A program made the translations under genes and the position numbers. This document shows, piece by piece, positions 15,245 through 22,974 of a DNA stretch of 24,946 nucleotides; within the stretch, counting starts at the first letter, position 1; the number at the start of each line of letters is the position of its first letter. Source of the stretch: a virus; IMG/VR virus record IMGVR_UViG_3300025887_000131, positions 1 to 24,946 of that record; one strand, written 5' to 3'. The notes beneath the pieces are model-generated. The model worked only from the letters and a program-made list of their open reading frames with translations, had not been told where the DNA came from and ran no database searches.

Positions 15245-16216
15245 TTATGTTGTTGGCGTGATATCTTTTAACCAACCTTGGTATCTCAAGACTGAACATG
15301 CAAAAACACCTTTGTAAAAAAGACGTTGTAACATTGCATCTTGAGTTTCTAGGTCTTCTTTTTGAACGCGTTTCATTTTGTACTCAGGGTGAGCATAAAG
15401 ACGAACGTATTTCTCATTCAAGAAGATCATTGAAGCGTCTGGAGCTAGGTTGTCTACGATATGATCGATTCCAGAGTAAACTAGTGTGTTCCCACCGTGT
15501 CCAAGATTATCAAGAGTAGATTCTCTTGTCGTTCTTTGGTGAGGCTTAAGAAGCTCGATGAAAGAGTTCATTACACCTTGTCTCATGATAACAAGAGTTG
15601 GTTTTTCGTCACCTTCAGAACACCCACCCAAAGTAGCTTGGTGAAGAGCTGAAGTAACTGCTCTATTTGTTCCAGAGTTAGAGTTTACATAAGCAACGTG
15701 AACAGAAACGTCTGTACTAGTTACGCCACCGTAATTAACTGCAGATGACTTTAAGAATGCTTGAACACCAACAAATTGCTTAGTTGTTAGAGCACCTGTT
15801 GCCGCTGTACCATCAGAGAAAATCCCTTTAGTAAAACGTTGTCTCATTGCCATTTCCATCATCTTAAGTCTTTCAGAGACAAGGTTAAGACGAGCTTCTT
15901 TTCCTGAGTTTCTAGCAAGGTCACGGTGAGTGATTACTAGTGATTCTTGAAGTTCGATTAGGTCGAACGAAAGCTCAGTGAATGGGTCGTACATGTCTAA
16001 AGATAAAGACTCTGCACCTTGGTAGTAAGATCCGTTAGTATCAAGATCATCAACATAGTTGAATGGGAAAGTTTTCTTTTCCCCTGAATAGATACCTTCG
16101 TTTTTCTTAAGTCTGTTTAAATAAGCGTGGTTCTTGAAAATAGCGTCTTTTACTCCGCCTTCAGCATCGATACCTTTTACGGTTAATGCTTGTACTTGTC
16201 CTACTGATAATGACAT
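15245..16216 (-). CDS. Major capsid protein
   Basis: This 323-residue protein is encoded right after the portal and scaffold genes, in the standard position for the shell protein. It starts MSLSVGQVQALTVKG, has an acidic/polar N-terminal arm (INDIRECT evidence: LKKNEGIYSGEKKTFPF near residues 36-52), a long helix rich in Glu, Arg and Met (RLKMMEMAMRQRFTKGIF) typical of the HK97-fold spine region, and a C-terminal domain ending YKGVFACSVLRYQGWL. No propeptide or protease gene is seen, in agreement with P22-style assembly by scaffold. The ribosome site is strong (AGGAG six bases upstream), as expected for the most abundant virion protein. Confidence 0.85.
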   Translation of the reverse strand: MSLSVGQVQALTVKGIDAEGGVKDAIFKNHAYLNRLKKNEGIYSGEKKTFPFNYVDDLDTNGSYYQGAESLSLDMYDPFTELSFDLIELQESLVITHRDLARNSGKEARLNLVSERLKMMEMAMRQRFTKGIFSDGTAATGALTTKQFVGVQAFLKSSAVNYGGVTSTDVSVHVAYVNSNSGTNRAVTSALHQATLGGCSEGDEKPTLVIMRQGVMNSFIELLKPHQRTTRESTLDNLGHGGNTLVYSGIDHIVDNLAPDASMIFLNEKYVRLYAHPEYKMKRVQKEDLETQDAMLQRLFYKGVFACSVLRYQGWLKDITPTT

Positions 16217-16231
16217 TTGATACTCCTGTTA

Positions 16232-17218
16232 TTAAATTGAATCCCTAAGCATACTTTCATAGTCTCCGGCCTTAAAGACCATGTCTTGTTTTTCGCCCCT
16301 AGAACTAGATGAAACGCCTGATCGTTTAAGTGCGCTTGCGTTTGCTTTGGATTTAGTTGCCAAAAGCTTCTGATAACTCTGATTGGCCTTAGCTATTTCT
16401 TTTCCATAAGCAGCGTAAAATGCATCCTCAACGCTCATTTTTCCTGTTGCATCTGCTGACCATACTCCCTTGACCTTTTCCCAATCCGCTTTCACTCCTA
16501 GCTTTGATAAACTTGCTGCGACTGTTGCCTGGACTTGTCCAAGCTCACTCTCCCAACCGTTTTTAATCGACGCTAGTTCTTCGGTCTGCTTGCTCTTCCC
16601 GAAGTTGTTAAATTGCTCGCGCAGTTCTTTAATCTGCCCTTCGTATTTAGCAATTACTGGTTGCTGCATCTTGAATTGTTGTAGTTCTTGGTTGTAAGCA
16701 CTTTGAATAAAGGCAAATAGTTCAGGATCTTGAGTCTGCCATTTAGTAAGCATACTCGTAATGATGTTATTGTCATTAACTACATCACTGATCTCTTGTT
16801 CTTTCTGGGCAAGTGCCTGCTCTGTTTCCTTGAATTTGACCTCTTTTTGAGCAAACTCTTCGGTTTTTAGCCTCACTTCTTCCGCGTGGGCCATAGTTTT
16901 CTTGGTGTAATCGAATCCTTTTTGAATGATCTCTTTCAACTGGTCAGGAGAATTAATCTTAATAGGCAATCCATTGTGAATGGCACCCATTTGGTTGATT
17001 TGTTCAATCGCCTGTGCAACGGCTTCGTTGTTTACAGCCTCTTGTCCTACCTTGTTTAGGATATCTCTGGGGTCTGCTTCCTCAGTGTTTTCTGATGGGT
17101 TCGTTTCCGCTTGTCCATCCACATCGGAGACCTCAGTTGAAACATCATCGGTTCCGCTGTCTTCAGCGGTTAACTCGTTAGCTGCTTCCATTAGGTCGAA
17201 TACTTTTTCTTCTGACAT
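16232..17218 (-). CDS. Capsid scaffolding protein candidate
   Basis: The 328-residue protein has an acidic, disordered N-terminus (residues 1-55, rich in Glu, Asp, Ser and Thr), predicted coiled coils at about 108-150 and 160-215 (Gln/Glu/Lys heptads), and a Ser/Arg-rich basic segment near 295-312 (LKRSGVSSSSRGEKQD). These parts and the location between portal and capsid genes match phage scaffolding proteins, which direct shell assembly and then leave the prohead. In P22 a basic C-terminal helix-turn-helix contacts the coat; the basic region here may do the same (inference). No protease motif is seen. The ATG has AGGGA about eight bases upstream. Confidence 0.8.
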   Translation of the reverse strand: MSEEKVFDLMEAANELTAEDSGTDDVSTEVSDVDGQAETNPSENTEEADPRDILNKVGQEAVNNEAVAQAIEQINQMGAIHNGLPIKINSPDQLKEIIQKGFDYTKKTMAHAEEVRLKTEEFAQKEVKFKETEQALAQKEQEISDVVNDNNIITSMLTKWQTQDPELFAFIQSAYNQELQQFKMQQPVIAKYEGQIKELREQFNNFGKSKQTEELASIKNGWESELGQVQATVAASLSKLGVKADWEKVKGVWSADATGKMSVEDAFYAAYGKEIAKANQSYQKLLATKSKANASALKRSGVSSSSRGEKQDMVFKAGDYESMLRDSI

Positions 17219-17220
17219 TC

Positions 17221-19419
17221 TTATAGTCCCTGGTTATTTAGGTTGGCCGGAATGGCTCCTTCATTTGCCTGTGGAACGCTCATTAAATCATTTGGAACAA
17301 TGAGAGAGTTGATAGAGGCTTCTTTCGCCTGCTTTTCAAAGACCTTTCTTTCGTCGCCACTTAAAAGATCGACCGAGGCACTTCTGCCTAAGTCCATAGC
17401 TCCTTTAAGTTTAATGTTTTGTTCTTGTAGCTGTGCAAGTTGGTCTTCGTAGTTCGCTTGCATAGTTTGAGCTTGTTCTTGTATCTGTTGCATTTGAGCT
17501 GCTTGTTGATCTCTTTGAGCAAGAGACTCGATGATCATGTCCTTTTTAGGAATGTCTGCAACTTTTAGGAATTCTTGGATTGTTATATGTCCGCCGTTAA
17601 GTAGCATCATATAGACTGCATTAACCGCGTCTTTATCCACTCCAGCCATTGAGCCAGGAGAGATTTCGACGATGTAATCTAGGTCTTCGACTTCGAGCGG
17701 GTTATAGACAACCTCTTCGATCTTAGTTGAATCGCTTCTAAATCTTAAAACCTTTTCTTCTGTCCAGTTATTAACGATTAGGCTTGCAGTTAATGAGGCA
17801 AGTCGCTTCATTGAATAATATTCTAAGACTCTGTTCTTTAACCTGATTCGTCCGACTGCTTGAGTTTGGATCTTTTGGACAGTAATGCCCGAAACATTCC
17901 CTTGTGGCATACTGCCATTCATGGTTGCTTCGTTTTGCCCCGAGATCATTTCCATTGTCTGTTGATCAAGGGTTTTTCTGCGCTCTAGTTGAGGCGAAAC
18001 TTGCCCTGGTTCAAGACGTCTTAACTCAGTACCACGTTTCTTGAGAACGACGATTCCAGGGGCATTTGTGAGCTTCTCAGCATCAACTTCCGCCTCTGTG
18101 TCTCCGATCCAACCTGGATTACTTGTTAGCCTTAAGCCTTCAAGCTCTCTAAAGTCCATATCATTAAGCGTTCTTTGAGCGTCAATGATGTTTTTAATCT
18201 CACCGAACCCATAGATAGTTTCGTCTTTGTAGCAATAGAATGGAACGACCGGAAGCATCCCATTTTCTTCTGGATTGGCACCGTCATATAAAATAACGCC
18301 TTCGATCCACTTGATAACTCTCCAACCATCTTCAAACTTAGGCTCTTGCCCAGTAGGATTGATCTTCTCCATCTCCTCGTGTTCTTCGAGGTGGTTTTCA
18401 ATCATCTTAACGATCAATAGACCTTTGTTAAGTTGCTCTGCTGCTTGAGGGTTTCCTTGTAGAATCTCATCAACCTTCGCACTCGCCTCTTCATAAGAAG
18501 CTTCTGGAGGTAGTCCAACGACAGCAAGCAACTCAGCTTTTTGAGCATAATGAGCTGCCTTGTGTTCCTTGTGGTTTTCCCACTTAGTGATATCAGGAGA
18601 CTCAGCGTTTTTGAATTGCTCTGTCTCTTCTGTTATTTCTTCCTGAGTTTCCTCTGGTTCAATGTTCTTTAACGAGTAATCCCTAATCCAGGTCTCATTG
18701 TAATTAAGAATGTCCTTTGCTTTGTATGCCTTAGGTTTTCCCATGGCAGCGTCACGCCCAGATATATCTCTTCTTTCGAAGTTATCATCCCTAGAGTCGT
18801 CAACCATAGACTTGCCGCCCTTGATTGCTTTAATCTCCTTAGCAAATTCCGGCCATGAGCGAGCTAGCGCTTCTCTTCGCATAGGAATTTCTAGGTGCAT
18901 CTTTTCAGCGTGATCAAGAGAGCCGACGTTTCCGTCTAGCCAAACATATTTCCAAGGGAGTTGTTTATACTCAACCTTGCCGTCGCCGTTGTCAGCATCG
19001 GGATTATAAAAAGCGTAAATATAACCAGGAGCACTCATAAGGGCCGATCTCATTAGAGATGGCAGTAATAGTTGAAGATTTTGGTCTTGATAAACCCATC
19101 TAATAGATTTCTCGAGCATGTCAGCTTGAGGTTGTTTTGAGCTTTGAGAAGCAGTGAGGAGCGTTCCTGGCATGGCGTCCGTAAGAATAGGGACTTCGCT
19201 TTCTATGATCTTAAAAATGTGGTTTTTGACGGTCTTGACGTTTTCACCCGTCTTGTGTTGTTTGCCATAATAGGCATCATCATATTGCTCCCATTCTTTT
19301 TCAAACGGCTTGCGGTATGACTGCAGTTCCTTTTTGGCTTCTTTTGCAATCTTTAATGATTCCTCAGTCGAAACCATACTCATATCATCGTCGGGCTTTT
19401 TTGTGTCTTCATTTTGCAT
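17221..19419 (-). CDS. Portal protein, P22-like
   Basis: I choose the ATG at 19419 (MQNEDTKKPDD) over an upstream GTG at 19458; neither has a clear ribosome binding site. The product is about 732 residues, close to P22 gp1 (725). The N-terminal part (QSYRKPFEKEWEQYDDAYYG, about residues 35-54 from this start) and the later ETWIRDY, GFGEIKNIIDAQRTLNDM and QNEATMNGSMPQGNVSG segments resemble P22-type portals. The C-terminal 120 residues include a Gln-rich coiled coil (AQMQQIQEQAQTMQ) that may form a barrel inside the capsid. The portal forms a dodecamer at one vertex, binds terminase for packaging, and then the adaptor. It starts the head operon, downstream of a short intergenic space shared with a divergent gene. 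Confidence 0.88.
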   Translation of the reverse strand: MQNEDTKKPDDDMSMVSTEESLKIAKEAKKELQSYRKPFEKEWEQYDDAYYGKQHKTGENVKTVKNHIFKIIESEVPILTDAMPGTLLTASQSSKQPQADMLEKSIRWVYQDQNLQLLLPSLMRSALMSAPGYIYAFYNPDADNGDGKVEYKQLPWKYVWLDGNVGSLDHAEKMHLEIPMRREALARSWPEFAKEIKAIKGGKSMVDDSRDDNFERRDISGRDAAMGKPKAYKAKDILNYNETWIRDYSLKNIEPEETQEEITEETEQFKNAESPDITKWENHKEHKAAHYAQKAELLAVVGLPPEASYEEASAKVDEILQGNPQAAEQLNKGLLIVKMIENHLEEHEEMEKINPTGQEPKFEDGWRVIKWIEGVILYDGANPEENGMLPVVPFYCYKDETIYGFGEIKNIIDAQRTLNDMDFRELEGLRLTSNPGWIGDTEAEVDAEKLTNAPGIVVLKKRGTELRRLEPGQVSPQLERRKTLDQQTMEMISGQNEATMNGSMPQGNVSGITVQKIQTQAVGRIRLKNRVLEYYSMKRLASLTASLIVNNWTEEKVLRFRSDSTKIEEVVYNPLEVEDLDYIVEISPGSMAGVDKDAVNAVYMMLLNGGHITIQEFLKVADIPKKDMIIESLAQRDQQAAQMQQIQEQAQTMQANYEDQLAQLQEQNIKLKGAMDLGRSASVDLLSGDERKVFEKQAKEASINSLIVPNDLMSVPQANEGAIPANLNNQGL

Positions 19420-19443
19420 ATCTTTAAAGGTAAGATTGAGGGG

Positions 19444-19449
19444 TACAAT
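19444..19449 (+). promoter_or_regulatory. Possible -10 element (TACAAT) for the plus-strand gene
   Basis: TACAAT matches five of six bases of the sigma-70 -10 consensus and lies 27 bases before the ATG of the only plus-strand gene. There is no good -35 box at 16-18 bases upstream and no TGn extension, so support is weak. It overlaps the upstream leader of the portal gene on the opposite strand. Confidence 0.25.
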
Positions 19450-19475
19450 GCACAACACATATTCGGGAAATCGTA

Positions 19476-19913
19476 ATGAGTGAACTAGAAGGATTATTTG
19501 AGTTTGAATTACCAGATGGCGCTAAGGTTGAGATGAGTATTCATCGAGCGAGATCGCTTGGATGCAAAAACATCACGAAGAGATGCGACGAGATTGTTGA
19601 GTACTATAAATCCAAGGCGAAAAAAAAACACAAGAAAGATGGCTTTGTTCCTGGTTGGCAAGAAAATATTCGTATGTATATTTCATGTCCGTTCCAGTAC
19701 CGGAGGGCGCTGAAGGAATTAGGACTAGTCGAGATCGGGAACGATTCTACGCCCCAAGACTCGACGAAGACATCGAACCCTTTTAGCAACGATGCGATGA
19801 TTAAGGCGGCTATTGACTCTGGTGTTTACTTATCAGGTAGAGAGATCGATGCGCTTAAGTCAGGTGACTACTTTAAGGACTTACCAGTCGTAGATGAAGC
19901 CAGCAACGATTGA
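19476..19913 (+). CDS. Lone plus-strand gene, unknown function
   Basis: The 145-residue product looks like a real protein. Residues 8-21 (FEFELPDGAKVEM) form a beta hairpin, residues 22-55 are basic and helical (RARSLGCKNITKRCDEIV then a Lys-rich run), residues 57-88 read FVPGWQENIRMYISCPFQYR and KELGLVEIG, and the rest is acidic and polar. I associate this style with an unnamed phage protein family near terminase and portal genes, but can give no function. The charge suggests nucleic-acid contact. It is divergent from the portal gene and convergent with the small membrane gene, overlapping its end by 33 bases. The ribosome site is weak. A run of nine A at 19620-19628 lies in the Lys-rich part. 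Confidence 0.65.
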   Translation: MSELEGLFEFELPDGAKVEMSIHRARSLGCKNITKRCDEIVEYYKSKAKKKHKKDGFVPGWQENIRMYISCPFQYRRALKELGLVEIGNDSTPQDSTKTSNPFSNDAMIKAAIDSGVYLSGREIDALKSGDYFKDLPVVDEASND

Positions 19914-20192
19914 ACCGATTAATGATAGGGTTAGAACCACGACAATAACCAACTCCCACCACTCAGTCTTTTCGACAACCTCTTGTCTTTCAACAGGAAG
20001 TCCTCTTGTTGTTGGGACATTGTTAGTGGTGACATGATCAAGCACAATCTTGTTATTGCTGTCTAATACTTCAGCTTTTCCCCTAATGATCCAAGCTCCC
20101 AGGTTCTCATCGAAGCGGGCAAGATGTCCGGTTGCGGTTATGCCAATCAATTGCTCACCTTTTACTGCTATTTGTATGATTCTATCTTGCAT
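19881..20192 (-). CDS. Small protein with C-terminal membrane anchor
   Basis: I place the start at 20192 (MQDRIIQIAV), which has GGAG six bases upstream; in-frame starts up to 20234 are less well supported. The 103-residue protein has a short beta repeat (IIQIAVKGEQLIGITATGHLARFDEN, split here as IIQIAVKGEQ then LIGITATGHLARFD), similar to a single propeller blade, then a polar linker, and a hydrophobic span at residues 79-100 (ELVIVVVLTLSLIGSIVAGF). It therefore looks like a tail-anchored membrane protein. It overlaps the previous membrane gene by 11 bases and its 3' end overlaps the convergent plus-strand gene. Function unknown; the pair may act at the inner membrane. Confidence 0.7.
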   Translation of the reverse strand: MQDRIIQIAVKGEQLIGITATGHLARFDENLGAWIIRGKAEVLDSNNKIVLDHVTTNNVPTTRGLPVERQEVVEKTEWWELVIVVVLTLSLIGSIVAGFIYDW

Positions 20193-20442
20193 TTTCGTCT
20201 CCATACCAGTCATCTCTCTTTCCGTTAAATTCACTCATTGGGTCGCCTGATGGGCTAAATATCTTTGCCTTAATTGGTTTTATGTCGTGGACTACAGTTT
20301 CAATCTCTGTCTCAATAGCTTTCTTGTAAAGATGGTCATATTGGTGCTTACGGAGCTCTCCTCCTAGATCGGCAATGAGTCTTAGATTGTAAATCCCCAT
20401 CCAAAACAACAAAACAATGGCGGCCCAAAGTAATATCTCCAT
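20182..20442 (-). CDS. Small N-terminally anchored membrane protein
   Basis: The 86-residue product has one hydrophobic segment at residues 2-19 (EILLWAAIVLLFWMGIYN) and a polar, charged remainder with an acidic C-terminus (DDWYGDENAR). Only one span is present, so it is not a classical two- or three-span holin, though small one-span holins and spanin-like proteins exist. It starts with GGAGG seven bases upstream and overlaps the terminase stop (TAATG), so it is translated with the large terminase. Its role is unknown. Confidence 0.75.
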   Translation of the reverse strand: MEILLWAAIVLLFWMGIYNLRLIADLGGELRKHQYDHLYKKAIETEIETVVHDIKPIKAKIFSPSGDPMSEFNGKRDDWYGDENAR

Positions 20443-22130
20443 TAGTAATCCTCCAAACTAAACACGCTTTTCTTCTTTTTATCTAATTTTGCTATTTCTT
20501 CGCGTGATTTGTCCATGGTTTCGAAGATTAACTTCTTTGGCTTGTCTGGGTTATAGACAGTTGCGGACTCGTAAATCTGATTGAATCCTTGTAGAGCAAG
20601 ACAGGTTGCCACAACTCTATCTTTTCCATTAAGCTCGACACTACCGTCGGATTCGCGAGTACATCTAAGCATCTCTTTAAGCGTGCTGTCGTCTAAAATG
20701 GTAACTTCTTTGTCTCTATAAGCTGCAATAAGGGCGTTTAGCATAACCTGCTTTGTCTTTACGTTAGTCTGCCATCCAACCTTGCTTGTTATCTTGTGTT
20801 CGTCTAATTCGTCGTTGATTTCTCTATTGTAAATGCGAGCGTAACCCATGTCTTTGATGGCGTTCAAGGTTGTATGCCCCATTGCATTGACCTCGGGCAC
20901 AATTATAGCGTTGTTGTATATCCTTGCAAGCTCAACCAGGCATCGACCAAAGTGATCAGGGTCAAGCTGTCCGTGAAAATGAGCAACTTCTTTCATGTTC
21001 GAATCAAGTATCTTTGCATGAGACGCATCTCCTATGTCTAAACCAAGCGAAACGTCCGCACCTATCGAGTACTTCATACCGTTTTGAGGCACAAAGTAGA
21101 CCGTTAATAGCTTTGGATACATTGCCAGGAATGTTTGCTTGATCTTTACTTCATGCTTCTTGGTTGGGTGATTTCTCAAGTCCTCAATGTCATGCTTAAG
21201 CGATTCCATATCAAACACAGGGCGACCTGTTGAAAGGAATGCCTCGGATGGATAAGAGGGGAAGTCTTGCTTGAATCGCTCGTGAGGCTCGAGTGGAGAA
21301 TCAGAGGTCTTCGAGTACTCTGATATCTTAAGCCGTCTCCATGCCAAATTGGCATTTGTTATGTCAGGGCATCTTCTTGTTAGGTCAATCTCTTCTTTAG
21401 TAAGAATAAATCCACGTGGAACATCGATAGCGTAATCTGGGATTGACTGCCATGGTACAAAGAAAGGTCTGTATATCGAACTACCCTCTTCAGCAGCACA
21501 CCATAGATTATAAAACGCTTCACCATCCCCACTCATGCCATTAGCAGTTGATTCTTTTACAATAGAAGTACCTTTTGCAAGAGGGATACTATTCTGCAAA
21601 CCTTCGTCGGTCTCCATTGCATGTGGAAAAAAGGCAAATTCAGACAAGTGCGCCCAATTTCTAGTTCCAGCTCGACCCGCGTTCGCATCTTGGGCCGTCT
21701 CATACTTAAACCCAGACCCAAGTCCAGGCTTTGCGTTTCTTAATTCTCTGTTTGGATTATCAAAAAGAACTTCATCACTATTGTCCTTTGCTATCATTGG
21801 TCTGATTTTGTCTGGAATATGAGTGATGTAGTTTGAGTAGATGCTTTGAAGCTCGCTAGTGCGGCCAAACTTGTCGGCCATAACTAATCCGCGTTCGTTA
21901 TACCTTGTTACTGTTCTGTGAATATTTATTCCGGCCTCTAGCGTTGAAAATCCGCATTGTCTGGGTTTTAGTATGATTGCCCTTATGATTCCGGTTGGAA
22001 ATGAATCGACTCTCCATTGGAGGTATTTCTTCTGATAGTCCCTTAGAATAAAAGGTTGAATCCCGTGAATCTTGGTCTTGATCTTTAAGACTCTCGGACA
22101 ATAGTATGAAAAATCAAGGATACTGGACAT
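20442..22130 (-). CDS. terL: Terminase large subunit (packaging ATPase/nuclease)
   Basis: The 562-residue protein powers DNA packaging into the prohead and cuts the DNA. In the ATPase domain, residues 55-63 (KPRQCGFST) are the Walker A-like loop, residues 159-166 (WAHLSEFA) contain the Walker B region with catalytic E164, and residues 192-198 (KESTANG) fit the coupling motif. The C-terminal nuclease of RNase H fold has the acidic residues D359 (SIGADVS), E413 (VPEVNAMG) and D504 (KDRVVATCLAL). All key residues seem to be present, so it should be active. The start overlaps the homing endonuclease gene by 17 bases and has no obvious Shine-Dalgarno site. The stop overlaps the next start. Confidence 0.92.
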   Translation of the reverse strand: MSSILDFSYYCPRVLKIKTKIHGIQPFILRDYQKKYLQWRVDSFPTGIIRAIILKPRQCGFSTLEAGINIHRTVTRYNERGLVMADKFGRTSELQSIYSNYITHIPDKIRPMIAKDNSDEVLFDNPNRELRNAKPGLGSGFKYETAQDANAGRAGTRNWAHLSEFAFFPHAMETDEGLQNSIPLAKGTSIVKESTANGMSGDGEAFYNLWCAAEEGSSIYRPFFVPWQSIPDYAIDVPRGFILTKEEIDLTRRCPDITNANLAWRRLKISEYSKTSDSPLEPHERFKQDFPSYPSEAFLSTGRPVFDMESLKHDIEDLRNHPTKKHEVKIKQTFLAMYPKLLTVYFVPQNGMKYSIGADVSLGLDIGDASHAKILDSNMKEVAHFHGQLDPDHFGRCLVELARIYNNAIIVPEVNAMGHTTLNAIKDMGYARIYNREINDELDEHKITSKVGWQTNVKTKQVMLNALIAAYRDKEVTILDDSTLKEMLRCTRESDGSVELNGKDRVVATCLALQGFNQIYESATVYNPDKPKKLIFETMDKSREEIAKLDKKKKSVFSLEDY

Positions 22131-22677
22131 GTGCCCATAGCTTTTTTAGACTTATGTTTGAAATTGTCACCTGGTGTACGCCGAACTCTTTGGCAAGTTT
22201 ACACTGGGACTCTTTAGCGGATAATCTTTTCTTTATTTCATACACCATAGAGCTTGTTAATTTACTAGATGCTTGCCTCTCACCTTTTGCTCTATTTCTG
22301 TTTAAAACACGAAATGAATGTATTATGTTTTCACTTGGTGTAACCCATTCAAGGTTTGAATAATGATTATTACCAGTAACGCCATCTATATGATTAACTT
22401 GTGGTTTGTTGTTGCCATTATGAACAAAGTGCATGGCAACACATCTATGAACTTGCACTCTTTTTGGCTTAGCGCCATCAGAACATAGTCTTGTTACCCT
22501 ATATCCCCTTATGTGAACTTCTAGTTTTTTCTCTGTCCACGTGTCTTTAAGAGTCTTGTTGCCCCATCGTCCGGCCTTACTCCTACAAGTAAGAATCCTG
22601 CCATCAATAGTGATCCGATACCCAGGAAATCCCTCGACATCGGCCCACCCTCTTGCAATGTTTTCTTCTATGTTCAT
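22114..22677 (-). CDS. NUMOD4/HNH homing endonuclease
   Basis: The 187-residue enzyme has a NUMOD4 DNA-binding motif at residues 11-31 (WADVEGFPGYRITIDGRI), an HNH catalytic region at 77-117 (H77; VNHIDG with H96; NN at 103-104; NLEWVTPSEN), and a helix-turn-helix at about 141-180 (SMVYEIKKRLSA, LAKEFGVHQVTISNI). This is the typical order in free-standing phage homing endonucleases, which cut intron-less or marker-less alleles and spread by repair. It sits between an unknown gene and the large terminase, overlapping the latter by 17 bases. It could also help terminase cleavage, as some terminase-linked HNH proteins do, but the NUMOD4 layout favours a selfish element. All catalytic residues seem intact. 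Confidence 0.88.
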   Translation of the reverse strand: MNIEENIARGWADVEGFPGYRITIDGRILTCRSKAGRWGNKTLKDTWTEKKLEVHIRGYRVTRLCSDGAKPKRVQVHRCVAMHFVHNGNNKPQVNHIDGVTGNNHYSNLEWVTPSENIIHSFRVLNRNRAKGERQASSKLTSSMVYEIKKRLSAKESQCKLAKEFGVHQVTISNISLKKLWAHVQYP

Positions 22678-22964
22678 TATCTCTTCTTTTTAGACAGTTC
22701 TAATTGAGCAGCTTCAATGAAGTTACAAAGAGCGAGTGCGCGGTCTAGTGCAAGACAAGCGTCTTCGATTGCTAAATCAATTTCACGAAATCCTACTGGA
22801 ATCGCTTGTAGTTTAACTTTCAAGTTAGTAATCACAACCGATGCTGGGATTTGAATGTTAACAACTGGAGCTTCTTTAACTTCTTCTGCTTTAACTGTCT
22901 CAACAACCGGACACTCAACAACTTCTTCCTTCACTTCTTTTTTAACTGCTTTTTTCTTTGTCAT
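22677..22964 (-). CDS. Small Lys/Glu-rich protein, unknown
   Basis: I choose the ATG at 22964 (MTKKKAVKKEV), with AAGGAG six bases upstream, over an in-frame ATG at 23042 inside the previous gene. The 95-residue product has a charged, repetitive N-terminus (alternating KKEV/KEEV/KAEEV, residues 3-35), a beta-type segment (VVNIQIPASVVITNLKV) and a C-terminal helical part with two cysteines (DACLALDRALALCNF). It overlaps the HNH gene start as TAATG. No family is recognised. Its location in the terminase block may point to packaging. Confidence 0.7.
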   Translation of the reverse strand: MTKKKAVKKEVKEEVVECPVVETVKAEEVKEAPVVNIQIPASVVITNLKVKLQAIPVGFREIDLAIEDACLALDRALALCNFIEAAQLELSKKKR

Positions 22965-22974
22965 ATATAGCTCC

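Noticed and set aside
18132-18401. Open frame of 89 codons on the minus strand inside the portal gene
   Set aside because: It lies wholly inside a gene with strong homology-like features and has no ribosome site or protein-like motifs.
19620-19628. Run of nine A in the plus-strand gene, possible slippage site or frameshift
   Set aside because: The frame stays open on both sides and the run encodes lysines in a Lys-rich segment. No overlapping frame continues with a sensible protein.
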